From Entamoeba invadens IP1 (lineage: Eukaryota; Evosea; Mastigamoebida; Endamoebidae): a DNA stretch of 64,000 nucleotides. The stretch lies in contig NW_004191750.1 in assembly GCF_000330505.1 (NCBI RefSeq), positions 529,470 to 593,469 of the forward strand, in the 5' to 3' direction. Shown here piece after piece: positions 21,291 to 33,792 of the stretch. The notes beneath the pieces are model-generated. The model had not been told where the DNA came from. It was given only the letters and a program-made list of their open reading frames with translations, and did not search any database. The stretch's first letter is position 1, and each line of letters starts with the position of its first letter. The translations under genes were made by a program, and so were the position numbers.

Positions 21291-21818
21291 ATTATATATA
21301 AACCCTTTCAGTTCTTTGTTACTTCAAAATTTTTTAATCGCTAAATAAATTAATATAAAAATAGTAATTATACTATATTAAAATTGTTTTTTATTATTAG
21401 TACATTGTAATAAATTGTGTTATATTTTTTTAGTTTCATTACATATCAATTTTAAAATTAAATGAGTTTTTTTTTTATTTAAACAACAAATTATTTTAAT
21501 AATAATAATCATTGATATTAGAGTACAATTATTGAAGTTAGTGTTATTTTATTTTATGATAATATCTCATTCTAATAAAAAAAAACTTTATAATTTAGTA
21601 ACAATAGTATTTTATCTTAGTTTTTATAATTTTAAATTAATTAAAAAAAATAATAATCAATTAAACAATTTTGCTTATTTATTTGAACTAATGATGTTAA
21701 TTTTTTTATTACAAATAATTATATAAATGATGAGGTGGTATAAGACCAAATGAACACATTAAATGATGTTTATATTTTGGTGCTATAATAAAACATCAAA
21801 TTGATTTTAATAATTATA
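21291..21818. other. Divergent intergenic spacer
   Basis: AT-rich promoter region between two divergent genes. A TATATATA stretch at about 21292-21301 lies close to the minus-strand gene. No convincing small gene was seen. Confidence 0.5.
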
Positions 21819-23798
21819 ATGATGGGATACATCCCAAAGCCACCACAAATATATTCAGCTCAAGGAGTTGGGCAACTTGAACAACAACAGCAGAATAGTT
21901 CCACACAAAATTTATATCAATTACATCAACAGATGCAACAAATATATCAAGATCAAATTTATCAACTTGAGGCATTTTATAGGAAACAAATAGATACATT
22001 AAATAACGAGAAATCACAGTATATTGTGTGGTGCGAACAATGCAAAAAACAGAACACAGATTTAACAGCAAAGAACCAAGAACTAACAAATACAATTGAA
22101 AATCTCAAAACCCAAGTCGCTGAGAGAGACGCCTTAATATTTCAATTTCAACAACAACAAAACGCTTTTGGGATTGACAAATTTGAACCAACACAACTAA
22201 GTTATAATCAACAAGATAATGCCACATTTTTGCGAAACTTGGATTTACCACAACAATTACACTTACAACAGAACATTATTCAATTAACCCAACTTGTTCA
22301 AACAGACACTCATCAACAAATGTTATTTGAGTACCCCAAATATATAAACACTGATAATACCGTGACACGCGAACAATTTTTGAAAATACGAAGAGATAAA
22401 CGAGTTGAAAATATCAAAAAGCAAAAGACATACTTCGACTCAATGAAAACAGAAAATAAACAGGTGGTTCAAATGGTGTTTGAAGAAGTCTTTGTTCGAT
22501 CATCAAAACTAATTTTAGTTGACGTTCAAAATAATCAACACTTCAAAAGAGTCGTTGCAACACCAATAAGTACTTACAAAGCAATATATACTTATAACTC
22601 TTACGAAAAACGTATTAATATCAACGTGGACAAAAAGACACACTATTCTTTAGAAAATGATAATGTTGTGGTTTACACTATAACAAAAGAAGAACTCAAC
22701 AACTTCAAGGATAATCAATTGTTCATTTTATTACCAAATCGAGTGATGTACCGTGTCATCGAGAACAATTTAATTCGGGACAAAAGGGTTGATTTTATTA
22801 CGGAAAATGGAATAAAAGGATGTGTGAAATTGATTGATAAAAAAGAGGAGAAATTTGAAAGGAAGGAAGCCAAATGCCCGCTAACAGCTAATTCTAAAGA
22901 TGCGGAAATTGGGGGACATGACGATTTTGATCCAAATGAGCAATTTACAGAACAAACTTCAACTGATGAAACAGATGAGGGTTGGCATACTGTGCATTCT
23001 AAATCAAAATTTAATGAAAGAAAAGAGAAACAACATGTCAATACCACCCCACACAATCAAAGTGTTGTTGATCATGATTATATGAGTAAAAATAAAATAA
23101 ATAAATCCAACACACAAACACAAAGTAATGCTATCCATCCACACCAAATTCAAAAATATGTTAATGTCCCAGTATCAATCGTTGCGCTTAATATCAAAGA
23201 TTTTTTCGTGCATTTTAATGACAAAGAAAATGGAGAAAATTATTTTGATCCACATGATTTGTATCCAAATGGGCAAGATGCTGGCGAGGTGAAATATTTT
23301 CCAAACAATGAATGTGATCTTATATTTTTAAATGATCATAAATATATGATGGTTGTAGACACAAATTGGGTCAACCAACAAGATGTTCAAGTGAATATGT
23401 TTGGAAATACGTTTAACATCAAAACGCAGTCAAAAAGGTTTGATAAGTGTGATACTCAATCTATAAAAATCAACAATATTAACTGTTACATATACATTAC
23501 TTACGTCTATGGAGTGTACTCCTTTGGGGAACAAGGAAAAAAACTCTCGAAATGGTCCAAAGACAAAAAAAAATTTTGTGAAAACAACGTACTAATTCAG
23601 AAAGAAAATAATGACACTGGGGTCTATTACTACCGCTTGACTGGAATGACAATGGATCGACTTTTTAAAAATTGTGTGAGTTACCTTTCTCAATGCGAGC
23701 CCGTGTTTCCAATAGTGGTGAAAGACGTTGGAAAATTTGATGTTGCTTTTGATATTGGAGACAACAGGATGTTGTTGCTCCACGTCACAATTAATTGA
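21819..23798 (+). CDS. Gln-rich coiled-coil protein of unknown function
   Basis: 659 residues if it starts at the ATG at 21819; a second ATG follows immediately. The frame is open a little further upstream but has no ATG there. Residues 1-180 are Gln-rich with a coiled-coil stretch (about 40-110). A central region around 195-330 looks folded, with many aromatic and charged residues. An acidic/polar linker lies around 340-440, and a second folded region of about 210 residues ends the protein. I recognise no family. No membrane segment or signal is present. AT-rich codon choice (AAA, AAT, CAA) is stronger here than in the neighbouring genes. Confidence 0.7.
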   Translation: MMGYIPKPPQIYSAQGVGQLEQQQQNSSTQNLYQLHQQMQQIYQDQIYQLEAFYRKQIDTLNNEKSQYIVWCEQCKKQNTDLTAKNQELTNTIENLKTQVAERDALIFQFQQQQNAFGIDKFEPTQLSYNQQDNATFLRNLDLPQQLHLQQNIIQLTQLVQTDTHQQMLFEYPKYINTDNTVTREQFLKIRRDKRVENIKKQKTYFDSMKTENKQVVQMVFEEVFVRSSKLILVDVQNNQHFKRVVATPISTYKAIYTYNSYEKRININVDKKTHYSLENDNVVVYTITKEELNNFKDNQLFILLPNRVMYRVIENNLIRDKRVDFITENGIKGCVKLIDKKEEKFERKEAKCPLTANSKDAEIGGHDDFDPNEQFTEQTSTDETDEGWHTVHSKSKFNERKEKQHVNTTPHNQSVVDHDYMSKNKINKSNTQTQSNAIHPHQIQKYVNVPVSIVALNIKDFFVHFNDKENGENYFDPHDLYPNGQDAGEVKYFPNNECDLIFLNDHKYMMVVDTNWVNQQDVQVNMFGNTFNIKTQSKRFDKCDTQSIKINNINCYIYITYVYGVYSFGEQGKKLSKWSKDKKKFCENNVLIQKENNDTGVYYYRLTGMTMDRLFKNCVSYLSQCEPVFPIVVKDVGKFDVAFDIGDNRMLLLHVTIN

Positions 23799-25426
23799 GT
23801 ACTTTTTTGTTTTGTTTTTGAATACTATAATTGTAAATAAAACTATTAATACAATATAGTTTTCCAAATAAACTAATAAGTAATAAATTTTAATTATAAT
23901 TTCTTTTGTTTAGCTTTTGAAAAACATTTAAATGGCGTTATAAGTTCGTTCGCCATTTTTTTGCTTCTTGTGGGGAAAAAAAGACACACCCAAAAATTTT
24001 TCTTATACAATGCTTTTTAGCACTTGGCTGTTCAGTCCGAATAAATCGGGAAATAATTCGAAACATCCCAAAACAAACGTTATTTTGCACTTGTGGGAAG
24101 CCAAGATTATTGATTTTGATTCCACGAATGGGTTTCATTTTTCCAATCAAACACAGCGAATCTATTATATTACGCAATTATTGATATTTTAGTTTCCCTT
24201 TGACAAACTTTTTCAAACTAAAAATGGAACTTGAAGGGAAAAAATAAATCGCGACGAAGAAGTCAGTAGCTGTAATGTTATTGCGTGTTATGAATAGCTT
24301 AAAACAACTGTTCTATTTATATAAATACTGGTTGACTGTGCTTTCTGTTTTAAGCATTTTTTCAATTTTTTCAAAATAAAATCGGAACAATGTTTAACCC
24401 CCAGATGGTCTATCTTCGGATTTTTTGTCGCTATTTACGTGTTTTTAGAGACACTTTATATACGTTGGTGATTATTGAAACAAAAATAAATACAAGAAAA
24501 CAATAATAAACAGCTGTAAATATCTATGTCAACTCTTTCAATATCAATGATGATGTTGATCAAAAGTCTTCTGGTACCCAATTGAAAACAGTGCTAAATT
24601 ATCTGTCTTTTCAATGTAAATAAGACTTACAAAGTTAACGAATTACTATTAAAGAGCAAACCACAAGTGCATTTGAACAAGAGTTTGGTTAGTATTCAGT
24701 AAAAAGGTCTGTCTGTTTATTCATATATTGACAATAAAAAAACTCGCCAAACTGTAGAAAAAACCACTCATCAAATGGGAAAATTAGTTCAAATCAGTCT
24801 GTGAAGGACGGTTAGTTGTTCCTTCTCAATGAATTAACCGCACTATAATCACTGTTGGATTAAATAATAAACAGAATTTTCATGTGATTATATTTGATAT
24901 ATGGAAAACCTACTTCAATTATTTTTGAACAATAACCATACCAAATAGTATTTTGATACTACATTCAGTAGTTTTTATAATAATAGAATACAAGCTAAAT
25001 CAAACGAAGAGAAAACGGGAGTTTGAATCATGGTATGAAAATAATATCAAGTCTTTGGACATCCCGACATTAGAAGTCTTTTTAAAGTAACTGATTGTAT
25101 ATTTGCTATAAATTCACTCAGCGTTTGAAGAGAAGACGTGTTAACTTCGTGCATAAAAACGGTGGTTAAATCGTCTTAGTAATGACGGATTTTTCACAAC
25201 CAACTGAATCAAATTTCACAGCGTTATTATTTTCAGAAAATAGCTTTTTTTATAGGAGGGTAACTTCTTTTGTCGAAAATAAAACAGAGAAAAGGGTAAA
25301 AAACGGAATTTGCGCTGTGGGCGTTATCATTACATTCCTGGGCGAATCCATTTGAATAATGTTTTGAGGAAAAGACTTTTGGACACTTCTCATACAAAAG
25401 GCGGACTGTAAACTCACTTGTATAAG
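23799..25426. other. 1.6-kb spacer without a recognisable gene
   Basis: Short open stretches at 23938-24192 on both strands have skewed composition and no recognisable protein pattern. The final 300 bases before the next gene are less AT-rich and probably hold its promoter. Confidence 0.5.
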
Positions 25427-26029
25427 ATGTTAACCCAAACGCCAAAGAGTATGGAAAACGCACTCTTCAAGAATAAGTACGACTACAAAGACTTCGAAAC
25501 GTACCAGCAAGCACTTCTCTTGGGTCTCTTGAATCAGTACTGTTCTTTCACTGTCAAGAAACAACGCAAGCAAACAACCATAGCACAGTCAATGCCTTTA
25601 CTCAAATGTATCACATTTGATGGTGAAGAGATCGATCTCATTGACTTTTCAGACTCATTCTGCAGACCTCAACTAGAAGCCGAGTACATTCGGGGTTTAA
25701 ACAAACAAACTGCATTCAGGCGATATGAAAAGAACAAGAAGGTGATTGTTATTAACACACTTTACGACATATGTCTTGAGAAGGGTTACTTTTTCAACTC
25801 CAGACTTGCAAGAAAGTCGAAGAAGACAAAGAGACTCGACCGCATTGAGCAAGTATTTGCTAATGGAAAATTGGTCTATTCACAAGAGGAGTTGGTTGCT
25901 ATAGGAACTGAAATCAACAAGTACTTAGTCGACCTCGTCGAAGTTAGCTTTGAGGCCACTGTGAAAAAGAACGACCCAACCATTCAGGAAATCCTTCAAC
26001 TGGTTGTCAACTCGACTTTCTCCCAATGA
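25427..26029 (+). CDS. Entamoeba paralogous family protein, member 1
   Basis: 200-residue basic protein of unknown function, starting at the ATG at 25427 (no earlier ATG in frame). It matches the 197-residue protein at 34743-35336 along its length: a start region with 'YDYKDF/EYKDF..QQA', a segment 'KKQRKQTTIAQSMPLLKCI', a core 'KQTAFRRYEKNKKVIVI' and a later 'LARKSKKTKRLDRIEQVF'. A third, more distant relative is at 44713-45432. The conserved core is rich in Arg/Lys and aromatic residues with predicted helices, which would suit nucleic-acid or protein binding; this is only a guess. No signal peptide or membrane segment. Confidence 0.7.
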   Translation: MLTQTPKSMENALFKNKYDYKDFETYQQALLLGLLNQYCSFTVKKQRKQTTIAQSMPLLKCITFDGEEIDLIDFSDSFCRPQLEAEYIRGLNKQTAFRRYEKNKKVIVINTLYDICLEKGYFFNSRLARKSKKTKRLDRIEQVFANGKLVYSQEELVAIGTEINKYLVDLVEVSFEATVKKNDPTIQEILQLVVNSTFSQ

Positions 26030-26648
26030 CTCCATTCCTTTTGGAAATGTTATAATTATAGTTTAATTTATTAAATGTTATGGTTTCATCAAAACGGAGT
26101 TCGTATTTGTTTGTAATTTTTTCATTTAATTCAACAATGAAAAAATTTAAATAAATTTAAAAAAATCGAACTATTTTTCCAATTTTTTATATAAAATTTT
26201 TTAAATTAATGATAATACAATTTAATATCTAATACTATAAAAATACTCAACATATAAAAAACATTTTAGTTTTAGATATTAACATTGAAATGACAAATGT
26301 CCAAATGAAATACAAATTAGATTGTCAGACTTATAATTCCACAAAAGACATCATTCACTGTTTCATATTGTATTTTATTTGTTTTTTTAAGGCTTTGTAT
26401 GTTGATATTCTTATGACATTTTGAATGTAATTTTGTGATAAATGAATAGAAATAAAAAGCGATGAATATACAGTATTCATTGTATAATTATATAATTGTA
26501 TAATAAAATATAAAACTTTAATAAATGAATATTTTGAGTGCTATTTTCATCAAATAGGTGCGACTTGAATTCAAAATAATAAAACAACTCTTATTCTTTG
26601 AATTCGACATTAAACACTAGAAACAACAAAAATCACAGAAATTAAGAA
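26030..26648. other. Convergent intergenic spacer
   Basis: AT-rich 3' region shared by two convergent genes. No feature was recognised. Confidence 0.6.
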
Positions 26649-28481
26649 TTATTCCAAAGTACCAGTAATATCACTGAATGAATCATTTTTGACCGACTTG
26701 ATAATTTTGACAAAGTTGTTTGGTCGAGCCACAACGTTCGAGCCAATGAAGACATTCATTTTGAGTTTATCAGAAAGTTCGTATGCAATTCTCATCTCAG
26801 AATATGAAATAGCGCCTGTGATGAATATGACCAAGACGTTCGAATCCGAGCCAAGCAAGTCTTTCTCTGATACTGCCTCTTTTTTAGCGGTAAGCTTTCC
26901 CTCTTTTTTGTCTTCCTTCGCTTTCTGCTTCTTCAATGTTTTCCCTGCTGCTACAGTTATGTTTCCGGTTTTCTGTTCGATAGTCACAGGGAATCCAGCA
27001 AAGTTCAATTTGTTCAACACACAGTAGTCCGGAACATCGTTGTTTGACATTCTCATCACAATCTCTTTGATGTATGGCACAAATCTCGAGTTCACAAATC
27101 CGTCATCGTTGTCATCGCCCTTTTTCTTCTTTGTTATCTCTCGCTCCGTTTTAGGCAAAGAAAGCGCAGCGGAAATGATTTTTGCAACGTCTTCGTCACC
27201 GTGGAGTGCATTAATCAACGCGTTTTTATCATCGTCAGAATACTCCTGCGAGAATAAATAAATGAGCACTTGCCTCAGTCTTAAATCGCTTGGATACGAC
27301 ACATTTCCAATTGAAGACGAGATGTACGGAAACGCCTTTTTAACTTCTTTCCCGTCTTTGTCAAGCCCCGTTGCCATGATCTGCTCACCACTAGCAAATT
27401 CGTCGAGTTTCTTTTCTTCGTTGACATTGAAACATCTTGAAATGAGTTCCATGTGATTTGAAAAGCGCGTCATTAAGTCAATATACTCGGGCAGTTTTTT
27501 CATCATCTCGCCCATCTCTTTCATGTCTTTCGCGCCCTTTGCATTACCCACACCCTTGTGTTCCGCGACAAATGTGTTGAACTCTTCGACAACAAATGGC
27601 GATGCCTGTGCAATGTGCATGTGTCTTGTTTCTCTCCAAATTGTGTCTTCCTCATTTAAAACCATTGGCTTGTCTCCCGCTTTTGTCTTGATGATGACGG
27701 TATCCTTCTTTACTGGCAGAGTGTCGTATACCATTGCTTGGTACGTGAACTCAGTCAACAAAGGAGTCACCAAATCGAATATTCTATCCGCAACTATCAC
27801 GTTGAGCTTTCTTGCAGTTTTTTCAGCAGGATTGAATGCCTCGACCACGGGACTTGATGAGATGTCGATATAACTCTGTTGGAGCGCTTCGACAATTTTT
27901 GGCGAGAGTGCATTTGGTTGTTTAGTTATAGCTCTCACGACGGGGTTGATATTAAGGCAGTACAAAAACGATGCGAGTGACTGTCCTATTTTCTTGATCT
28001 GTTGTGTTCTTCTTTCTTCAGTGGAATTGAGCGAATACAAATCGAAAAAGGCGTTGGGGTCGTTCATAGAAAAGACTCTTTGCTCGACTACGTGGAAGTC
28101 GAGTGGAATGACCTTGACGTCTTTAATACGTGGTGTTCTCTTCAACGCCTCGAATTTTGATTTTTCAATTGCGTTGATACAAGCCACATAAGCACAGGAA
28201 TACTGCGGCTCTGCTTCGTTCGAAAATTCCGAAATGATTTTGTCGACGGATTCTTGAGATGGTGAGATAAGATAAAGAGCAGGACACATAAATGGTTCAC
28301 GCTTCTTCTCCAAGTTGTTGACATCAAGAATGTCGTTATTGAGTAGGTCGTCCATTCCACAGAACGAAGATATCACTTTTAACGCGACTTGGTCTGCTAC
28401 TAATATTTTCCAGCTGCGTGGTAGCTCGTCCCACAATTTCGTCAAAAGTTTGCGTTTGCAGATGTAAGAGATGTCTGCCAT
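26649..28481 (-). CDS. Sec1/Munc18 (SM) family vesicle-fusion protein
   Basis: 610-residue SM protein, the usual family length of about 600. The N-terminal domain has WKILVADQVALKVISSFCGM and later 'EPFMCPALYLISPSQESVDKII'. The central part has KLNVIVADRIFDLVTPLLTEFTYQ, and the C-terminal part 'VLVIFITGAISYSEMRIAYEL'. SM proteins clasp syntaxins and assembled SNAREs and are required for membrane fusion. The Lys-rich linker before the C-terminal block (about residues 510-550) looks lineage-specific. The sequence does not decide between the Sec1/Munc18, Sly1, Vps45 and Vps33 subfamilies; the N-terminal domain looks most like Sec1/Munc18. The leader has two GAAC elements about 25-40 bases before the ATG. 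Confidence 0.92.
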   Translation of the reverse strand: MADISYICKRKLLTKLWDELPRSWKILVADQVALKVISSFCGMDDLLNNDILDVNNLEKKREPFMCPALYLISPSQESVDKIISEFSNEAEPQYSCAYVACINAIEKSKFEALKRTPRIKDVKVIPLDFHVVEQRVFSMNDPNAFFDLYSLNSTEERRTQQIKKIGQSLASFLYCLNINPVVRAITKQPNALSPKIVEALQQSYIDISSSPVVEAFNPAEKTARKLNVIVADRIFDLVTPLLTEFTYQAMVYDTLPVKKDTVIIKTKAGDKPMVLNEEDTIWRETRHMHIAQASPFVVEEFNTFVAEHKGVGNAKGAKDMKEMGEMMKKLPEYIDLMTRFSNHMELISRCFNVNEEKKLDEFASGEQIMATGLDKDGKEVKKAFPYISSSIGNVSYPSDLRLRQVLIYLFSQEYSDDDKNALINALHGDEDVAKIISAALSLPKTEREITKKKKGDDNDDGFVNSRFVPYIKEIVMRMSNNDVPDYCVLNKLNFAGFPVTIEQKTGNITVAAGKTLKKQKAKEDKKEGKLTAKKEAVSEKDLLGSDSNVLVIFITGAISYSEMRIAYELSDKLKMNVFIGSNVVARPNNFVKIIKSVKNDSFSDITGTLE

Positions 28482-29822
28482 AGTTTGTATTTATTAGTTT
28501 TTCTTTGTTCTTTGTTCATAACTGTTTAGTCACTCTCCTCTCAATAACTTGTTATTTATGGCGAGTTTTGACTTTCTTCTTTTCGTTTTTGAAACATTTC
28601 TTTCTTCGTGGTGAACTGAAAAAGAGAGTTATTTGTTTGACAAAGAAAAAAAGTCAAACACAAATGTGCTTTTTTTATTGAGTGTATCTCTTTTGTATTA
28701 AATTCTTCTTTAAATTAAAAGGTTTTATAGCAATTGGGTAATAAATTATTAGAATTATGATTTTTTGGGAAAAATAGCTCCATGTTTCAAGATGTCGGTT
28801 TCAAACTCAGCTTTCTGAGGACAAGTTACTATATTTTCTAATTACATACTATACATTTTTAGTAATTCGAGAAAGGTCAAAATATAGTTTTCGTTTAGTA
28901 AGTAAAAAACATTTTAAAATAAATGTTATTAATAACATTTTTAAAACATTTTTGTATTTATTTCGATGGGAATTGTATTTTTTTCAAAACCACTATTTTA
29001 CCAAAAGTTGGTTTCTTGTTTTATTCGCACACATCTATCTTTAAATTTTGTCTGGATATTTTTATTTTTACCATATGACAAACATTGCCAGTAATTATCT
29101 ATTTTTTTTCAAAAAACAATTTAAAAATAATTTATTTTTATTTTTTTCAAAAAAGATTCAATAATATATAAACCTTCAAATAATAGTTCAAAAATTTTTT
29201 TTCATTAATAGAACTGTTATAGTAATAAATATAGTAAAACTATTATTATTTATTATAATAAATAATTCCTACATAAACAAAAGTAAATATATTAATAGTT
29301 TTAGGGGTTATTTATTAACCAAAATAAGAGCATAAAAAAAGAAAAAAAACTTTTTTAGAACAAACTAAATAATATAGTTTTATAATAATATTGAAAATTA
29401 TGAAAGAAGAGATCTTTTTTTACATAATATTAGTAAAGTAATAATGATGATACCATATCTTTTTTAATTAAAACAGTTCAATTTAATAGATATACATTTT
29501 AATTTACCAAACTATCAAGATTTAACAATATAATTGTTTCAATAAATCTTATTTATATTTAAAATAATAATACATTAAAAATATAACACATTGAAAACAC
29601 CAAAAGTAATAAAAATAAAAAAGTCTACCACAGAATTTCATTCAGTCAGAATTCTCCATTTTCTGAACGATCTTCTCCATAAGCCATAAGAAATTGTAAA
29701 ATCAATTAAATAGTTTTAAATAAAACGTTATAAGGTACAATGGAGTCTGAAATGCGGGAGTCATATGAAAATAAAGAAACAGCGAAATTCGCGAAAACTA
29801 TTAAATTAATACACTTGTTACC
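28482..29822. other. 1.3-kb divergent spacer
   Basis: AT-rich region between divergent SM and PP2C genes, with many T-tracts in the middle. No coding, RNA or repeat feature was recognised. Confidence 0.55.
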
Positions 29823-31540
29823 ATGTCGTTTGTTCCTCTTCAAGGTTTTCCCCACCACACATCCACTACTAACTTTCTCTCTGTATTTTCTTCAAAGATA
29901 AAGCGTCTCCCAACAACAAAAATCGTTCCAGTCAATTCGTCCGGTTCCACAACAACCACTTACAAATCAATCGACAAACACTGCAGAGTCGTCACAAAGA
30001 AAGACGTCTTTGCTTTGACTTCCTTTTCGCTCTATCATTCCGTTAACGGTGTCAAACAAGGAGAACCCATTTGCGATAAAGTCTCCGTCAGAATTTTTTC
30101 AACAGCTTTATTTACGGTCTTAGCTGATGGTGCTGGTTTGTTCAAACCTTTCTACGCTTGATGAAATTTAACAAATGACTTATTGATAGGATGGGGAATG
30201 CCTTCGTTTCGAGCGGCAACCAAAGCGTGCGACAGTGTTCTTGATTATATTTCCAAGAATGTTGGGACGTGTGTCACTGTACGAGACATAGGGTCCTTAC
30301 TCGTCAGCGCGTGTTCATATGCGCACAATTCCGTTTGTTTCAAAAAGCATTTCTAATACATTTAATTAGTTTATTAATAATACAGATATTAAGTACGACA
30401 GAACTACTATTTAATATAGGAACTACTACACTTATGATCAACGGAATAGTAAATACAGAAAAAGGACACTATTTGGTTACAACTAATATTGGAGACTGTC
30501 GAACTTTTTTATACTCCCATATCAATCACCACACTTCATCACATTGTGGTAACTTCCACGACTCATACAAACATATGCAAAACTCTTTTGGTGCAATTGG
30601 ACCAATGAGGAGTTGTGAACCCGATTTGAATAAAGCGCAATTAAAAGCAGTTCATGTTGATGTTGGTGACATTATCATCACATCGAGTGATGGATTTCAT
30701 GACAACATTGACCCACAGTTCAGGGGCGTGGAAAATTACAAATCGAAAGAAAAAGAGACGGACCAATTTCTCACTGAATTAATCGAGGAACACAATAGTC
30801 TAGCAGAGACCGTCGAAAGTGCAAGTACTTTTGTTGTGAATTTGACACAACCTGCTCGTGATTTACTTGCTAAGAATCCGAAGAAGTTCTTACAACTTGG
30901 CAAAGAAAAGATGGGGAAACTGGACCACACGACTATCTGTTTGGTCAAAGTCGGTGACATTGAAAAACAAATGATTGTACCCACCACGTGTTCTTTGGCG
31001 TCTTTTGATACTTTTGTCTCTGATGAGTCTTCTCAAATCAATGCAACACAGTGTTCATCGACAAGTGGGTATCAACCACAAAGACGTACTCCAATGTATG
31101 ACACTGCCAATCTTGGCCCAGTAATGAAAGAGATTGATATACTGAGATCGGAGTCTGTTGGACTCTCTTCAATGTCAAGTTCACTTGGAACAAATATTAT
31201 GGCGGAGGACGACAGAAGTGTGTGTGAGTCTGGTCGTGTTCCTAGTCCACTTGGGATTAGTCTGAGTACGATCAGTTTATCAAACAGTTTTTCCAACTCT
31301 TCTCAAAGGAAACGAGTCTATTCGCCACGGAGAAGAGTCTCTATCATGAAAGTGGATCAAGACGAAAAACACTTTTTACAGAAGGAGAGTAGCATAGAAG
31401 AAGAGAGTGGATGGGACGATGACAAAGCTCAACAAGACAAGCGTAAGAAGGGTTCCACAGATATTGTAATCCACAAAGTTGAAGTCCACATGAACACGAA
31501 GAAGACGAAATTGCAGTCTTCAGATGACGATAAAAAATGA
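29823..31540 (+). CDS. PP2C-like protein phosphatase, three exons
   Basis: Metal-dependent Ser/Thr phosphatase (PPM family) that needs two introns to be read. Exons are 29823-30135, 30190-30332 and 30386-31540. Introns are 54 and 53 bases, both with GTTTGTT donors; acceptors are TAG and CAG. Joined, the first splice restores the motif ADGAGWG (metal-binding Asp) followed by a helix with FRAATKACDSVLDYI. The second leads into IGTTTLMING and NIGDCRTF. ITSSDGF supplies another metal-site Asp. The final motif reads LDHTT instead of the usual DN-T, so Asp is kept but Asn is His. The C-terminal 170 residues are Ser/Arg-rich. The joined protein has 536 residues. Confidence 0.88.
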
Positions 31541-31626
31541 GATAGAATGTATTTGTATGATTCTTAGAACCAATTTTGATTATAGACTGTTCGTGTGTTT
31601 GCTTGCATTTATTAACAATAACACAT

Positions 31627-33792
31627 TTACACATTTAATTTACACAAATACTTTGTGAGTGAGGCGTTGATCATATCGTTTTTGAAGATGGGAAGTTCTA
31701 TACCCCGGACTTCAGTCCACATCTTAATCTTCCTTCCAAAGGCTCGCACCTTTTCCATATTAATAAGTTCATCGAAATACAACGTCAGTATCTCTTCACT
31801 CTTTAATTCTTCGACCCAAAATTCAACAACAAAAGAACGATAGATGTTGCTTGCTATGCTCTCGTAATGTTTCCAAAACTCTTCGTGACGATGACCCCCT
31901 TTGTATAACCGCTCTAATTTGGTGTATCCATTCTCTAAGTCTTTTTTGATCTTGTCGTACTTGAATTTGTCTTCACGCTTTGATATTTCAACGCCACTAA
32001 AGATTAAATAGGAGGAGTTGAACATCCGCTGCTTTTCTAATTTGAATGCAACTCGAATGAAATACTCTGCACTTGTTTTATTCGTCACATTTTGGGACAC
32101 CCATTTCTTTGCATTTTCACACATTTTTAAGTACTTTGAAAGGGACGACGATGATTCGCCACACACCAAATTCTCGGGTTCTATTTTCATGAAATTTTCA
32201 TAATCAAAATACCCAAATTGCTCTGCAAAGACTTTCTCACTGATGTTGCTCCAAAACAAATCGGGTCGCTCGGACTCGTCGCCGTCTTCTCTCCATTCTT
32301 TAAGACCGGGCGTCATGCGTCTTTCAACTTCCGTTTGATTCAATGTGAAAAAAGAGGACCCGATCTCCGCCAACGAAAAGTTTCTTCGTTTTTTAACGGG
32401 CTCTGGAAGTGTTCTGCGAAGTTCTCGGCACGACAGTGGTGTTTCGGTGAGACGAAGTGCTCTTGACATCTTATTCACAAACCAAGTCGGGTACACATTT
32501 CCATCAATGAAACATGACAATGGGTTCTCAAGGTCTCTAATGCCACTCGTCACTTGGAGAAACAAAGAAGTCACAGTCATCACACGTTCTCGTAAAGCCT
32601 GTTCGATGTACTCTTGCCCTAAACTCATTGCTCCAAACACTCTTCTATCCGCATCAACTAATTTCTCCGTCAACGTCTGAGCATTTGTATATAAATACAT
32701 TGCATATACAGCCCCTTCAAGTGATTTAAAAGGTACGTGGGGGTCGACTATACAGTCCAAAAGTTTCTCGTTTGAAATTTCCTCGATAACACCTTCCTCC
32801 GAAAAAATGGGGTCTCCGGTTTTGTCAAACACACTTCCACAATTCTCGGCGATTTTCCTTGCAAATTCAATTTCGCTGGGTATCGGGTCCTCTCCAAAAC
32901 AGACTTGTGCAATGTCCTAAGTATTAATATATGTGTTTCAATATTAAATACTATTAAATAATTTTCATAGTATTTATTACTAGAGCTAAATAATATTATA
33001 CTACTACTAAATTAGAACTTAAAATAGTTCCAATGTATAGTAATTTAATAAGAAATAGAACTAATTTTAATTCAAACAAACTTTCATGTCAATTTCATAA
33101 TTCTCGACTTCCTCTTTCGGTGACGTTGTTTTGCACATTTTGTTGAGAAAAAACCGTCGTATTGAACTGAGTCTCCACACGACCATTCTACAGTCATCTG
33201 CGTGCATCACTGAGTGAATGTCTTCAAAGTTGTCGAATAGCATCAGGGACCTTTCTGCGAGTGTTTTTGAAAACTCATTTAAATTGAAGGATTTGAAGTC
33301 GTTCTTTTCTTTCATCTTGAATTCCATTAACACGTCGTCCAATTCGACTCCAACGGGTTTTTCTTTGTGAGGTTCAAAAAGTTTAGAAACACCTTTTGTG
33401 ATTAAACTTCTATGTTTTGTTTTTCGTGGGGTCCCCGGTTGAATTGTAATATTTCGCGGACTTCTCACGCGGTCAAACTCAGTGAACCGAAACGACTCGT
33501 CGTGCGGTGGGGAATACTTTCTCTTTGGTGACAACGAAGGGTCTCCGAAGCTACAAATTGGTGATATCGGACACGTCGAAGTTGCTGTTTGTTTGACTTC
33601 GATGAGTGGCGACAGTGCGCGTTGTGAGTTTCGTGGGGTTGATGGGGAATAAGGTGATGGAATGTCTGAAAGGGATGGTTTAGTCGAGTTAAAAAAGGTT
33701 GGAGTCATCTTCTTTTTTTCTTCCGAAGGCTTTGAGTTCGCCCAAAGAACATCGACAACACCACGACGCTCCTGTTTTTTTTGAGAGCTCAT
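31627..33792 (-). CDS. RasGEF (CDC25-type) protein, two exons
   Basis: Two segments join over an intron at 32917-33081 (donor GTTTGTTTG, acceptor TTAG, 165 bases). Exon 1 is 33082-33792 (237 codons, phase 0) and exon 2 is 31627-32916, together 666 residues. The downstream segment has no ATG of its own, which supports the join. The N-terminal 150 residues are Ser/Pro-rich and disordered. A RasGEF N-terminal-like helical region is followed by the catalytic domain at about residues 440-660, with features such as 'SAEYFIRVAFKLEKQRMFNS' and 'IFSGVEIS'. The protein should exchange GDP for GTP on a Ras/Rap-family GTPase. It is convergent with the PP2C gene 87 bases away. Confidence 0.8.

Noticed and set aside
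23938..24192. Overlapping open stretches on both strands
   Set aside because: Short, no recognisable motif or conserved start context; neither can be supported over chance.
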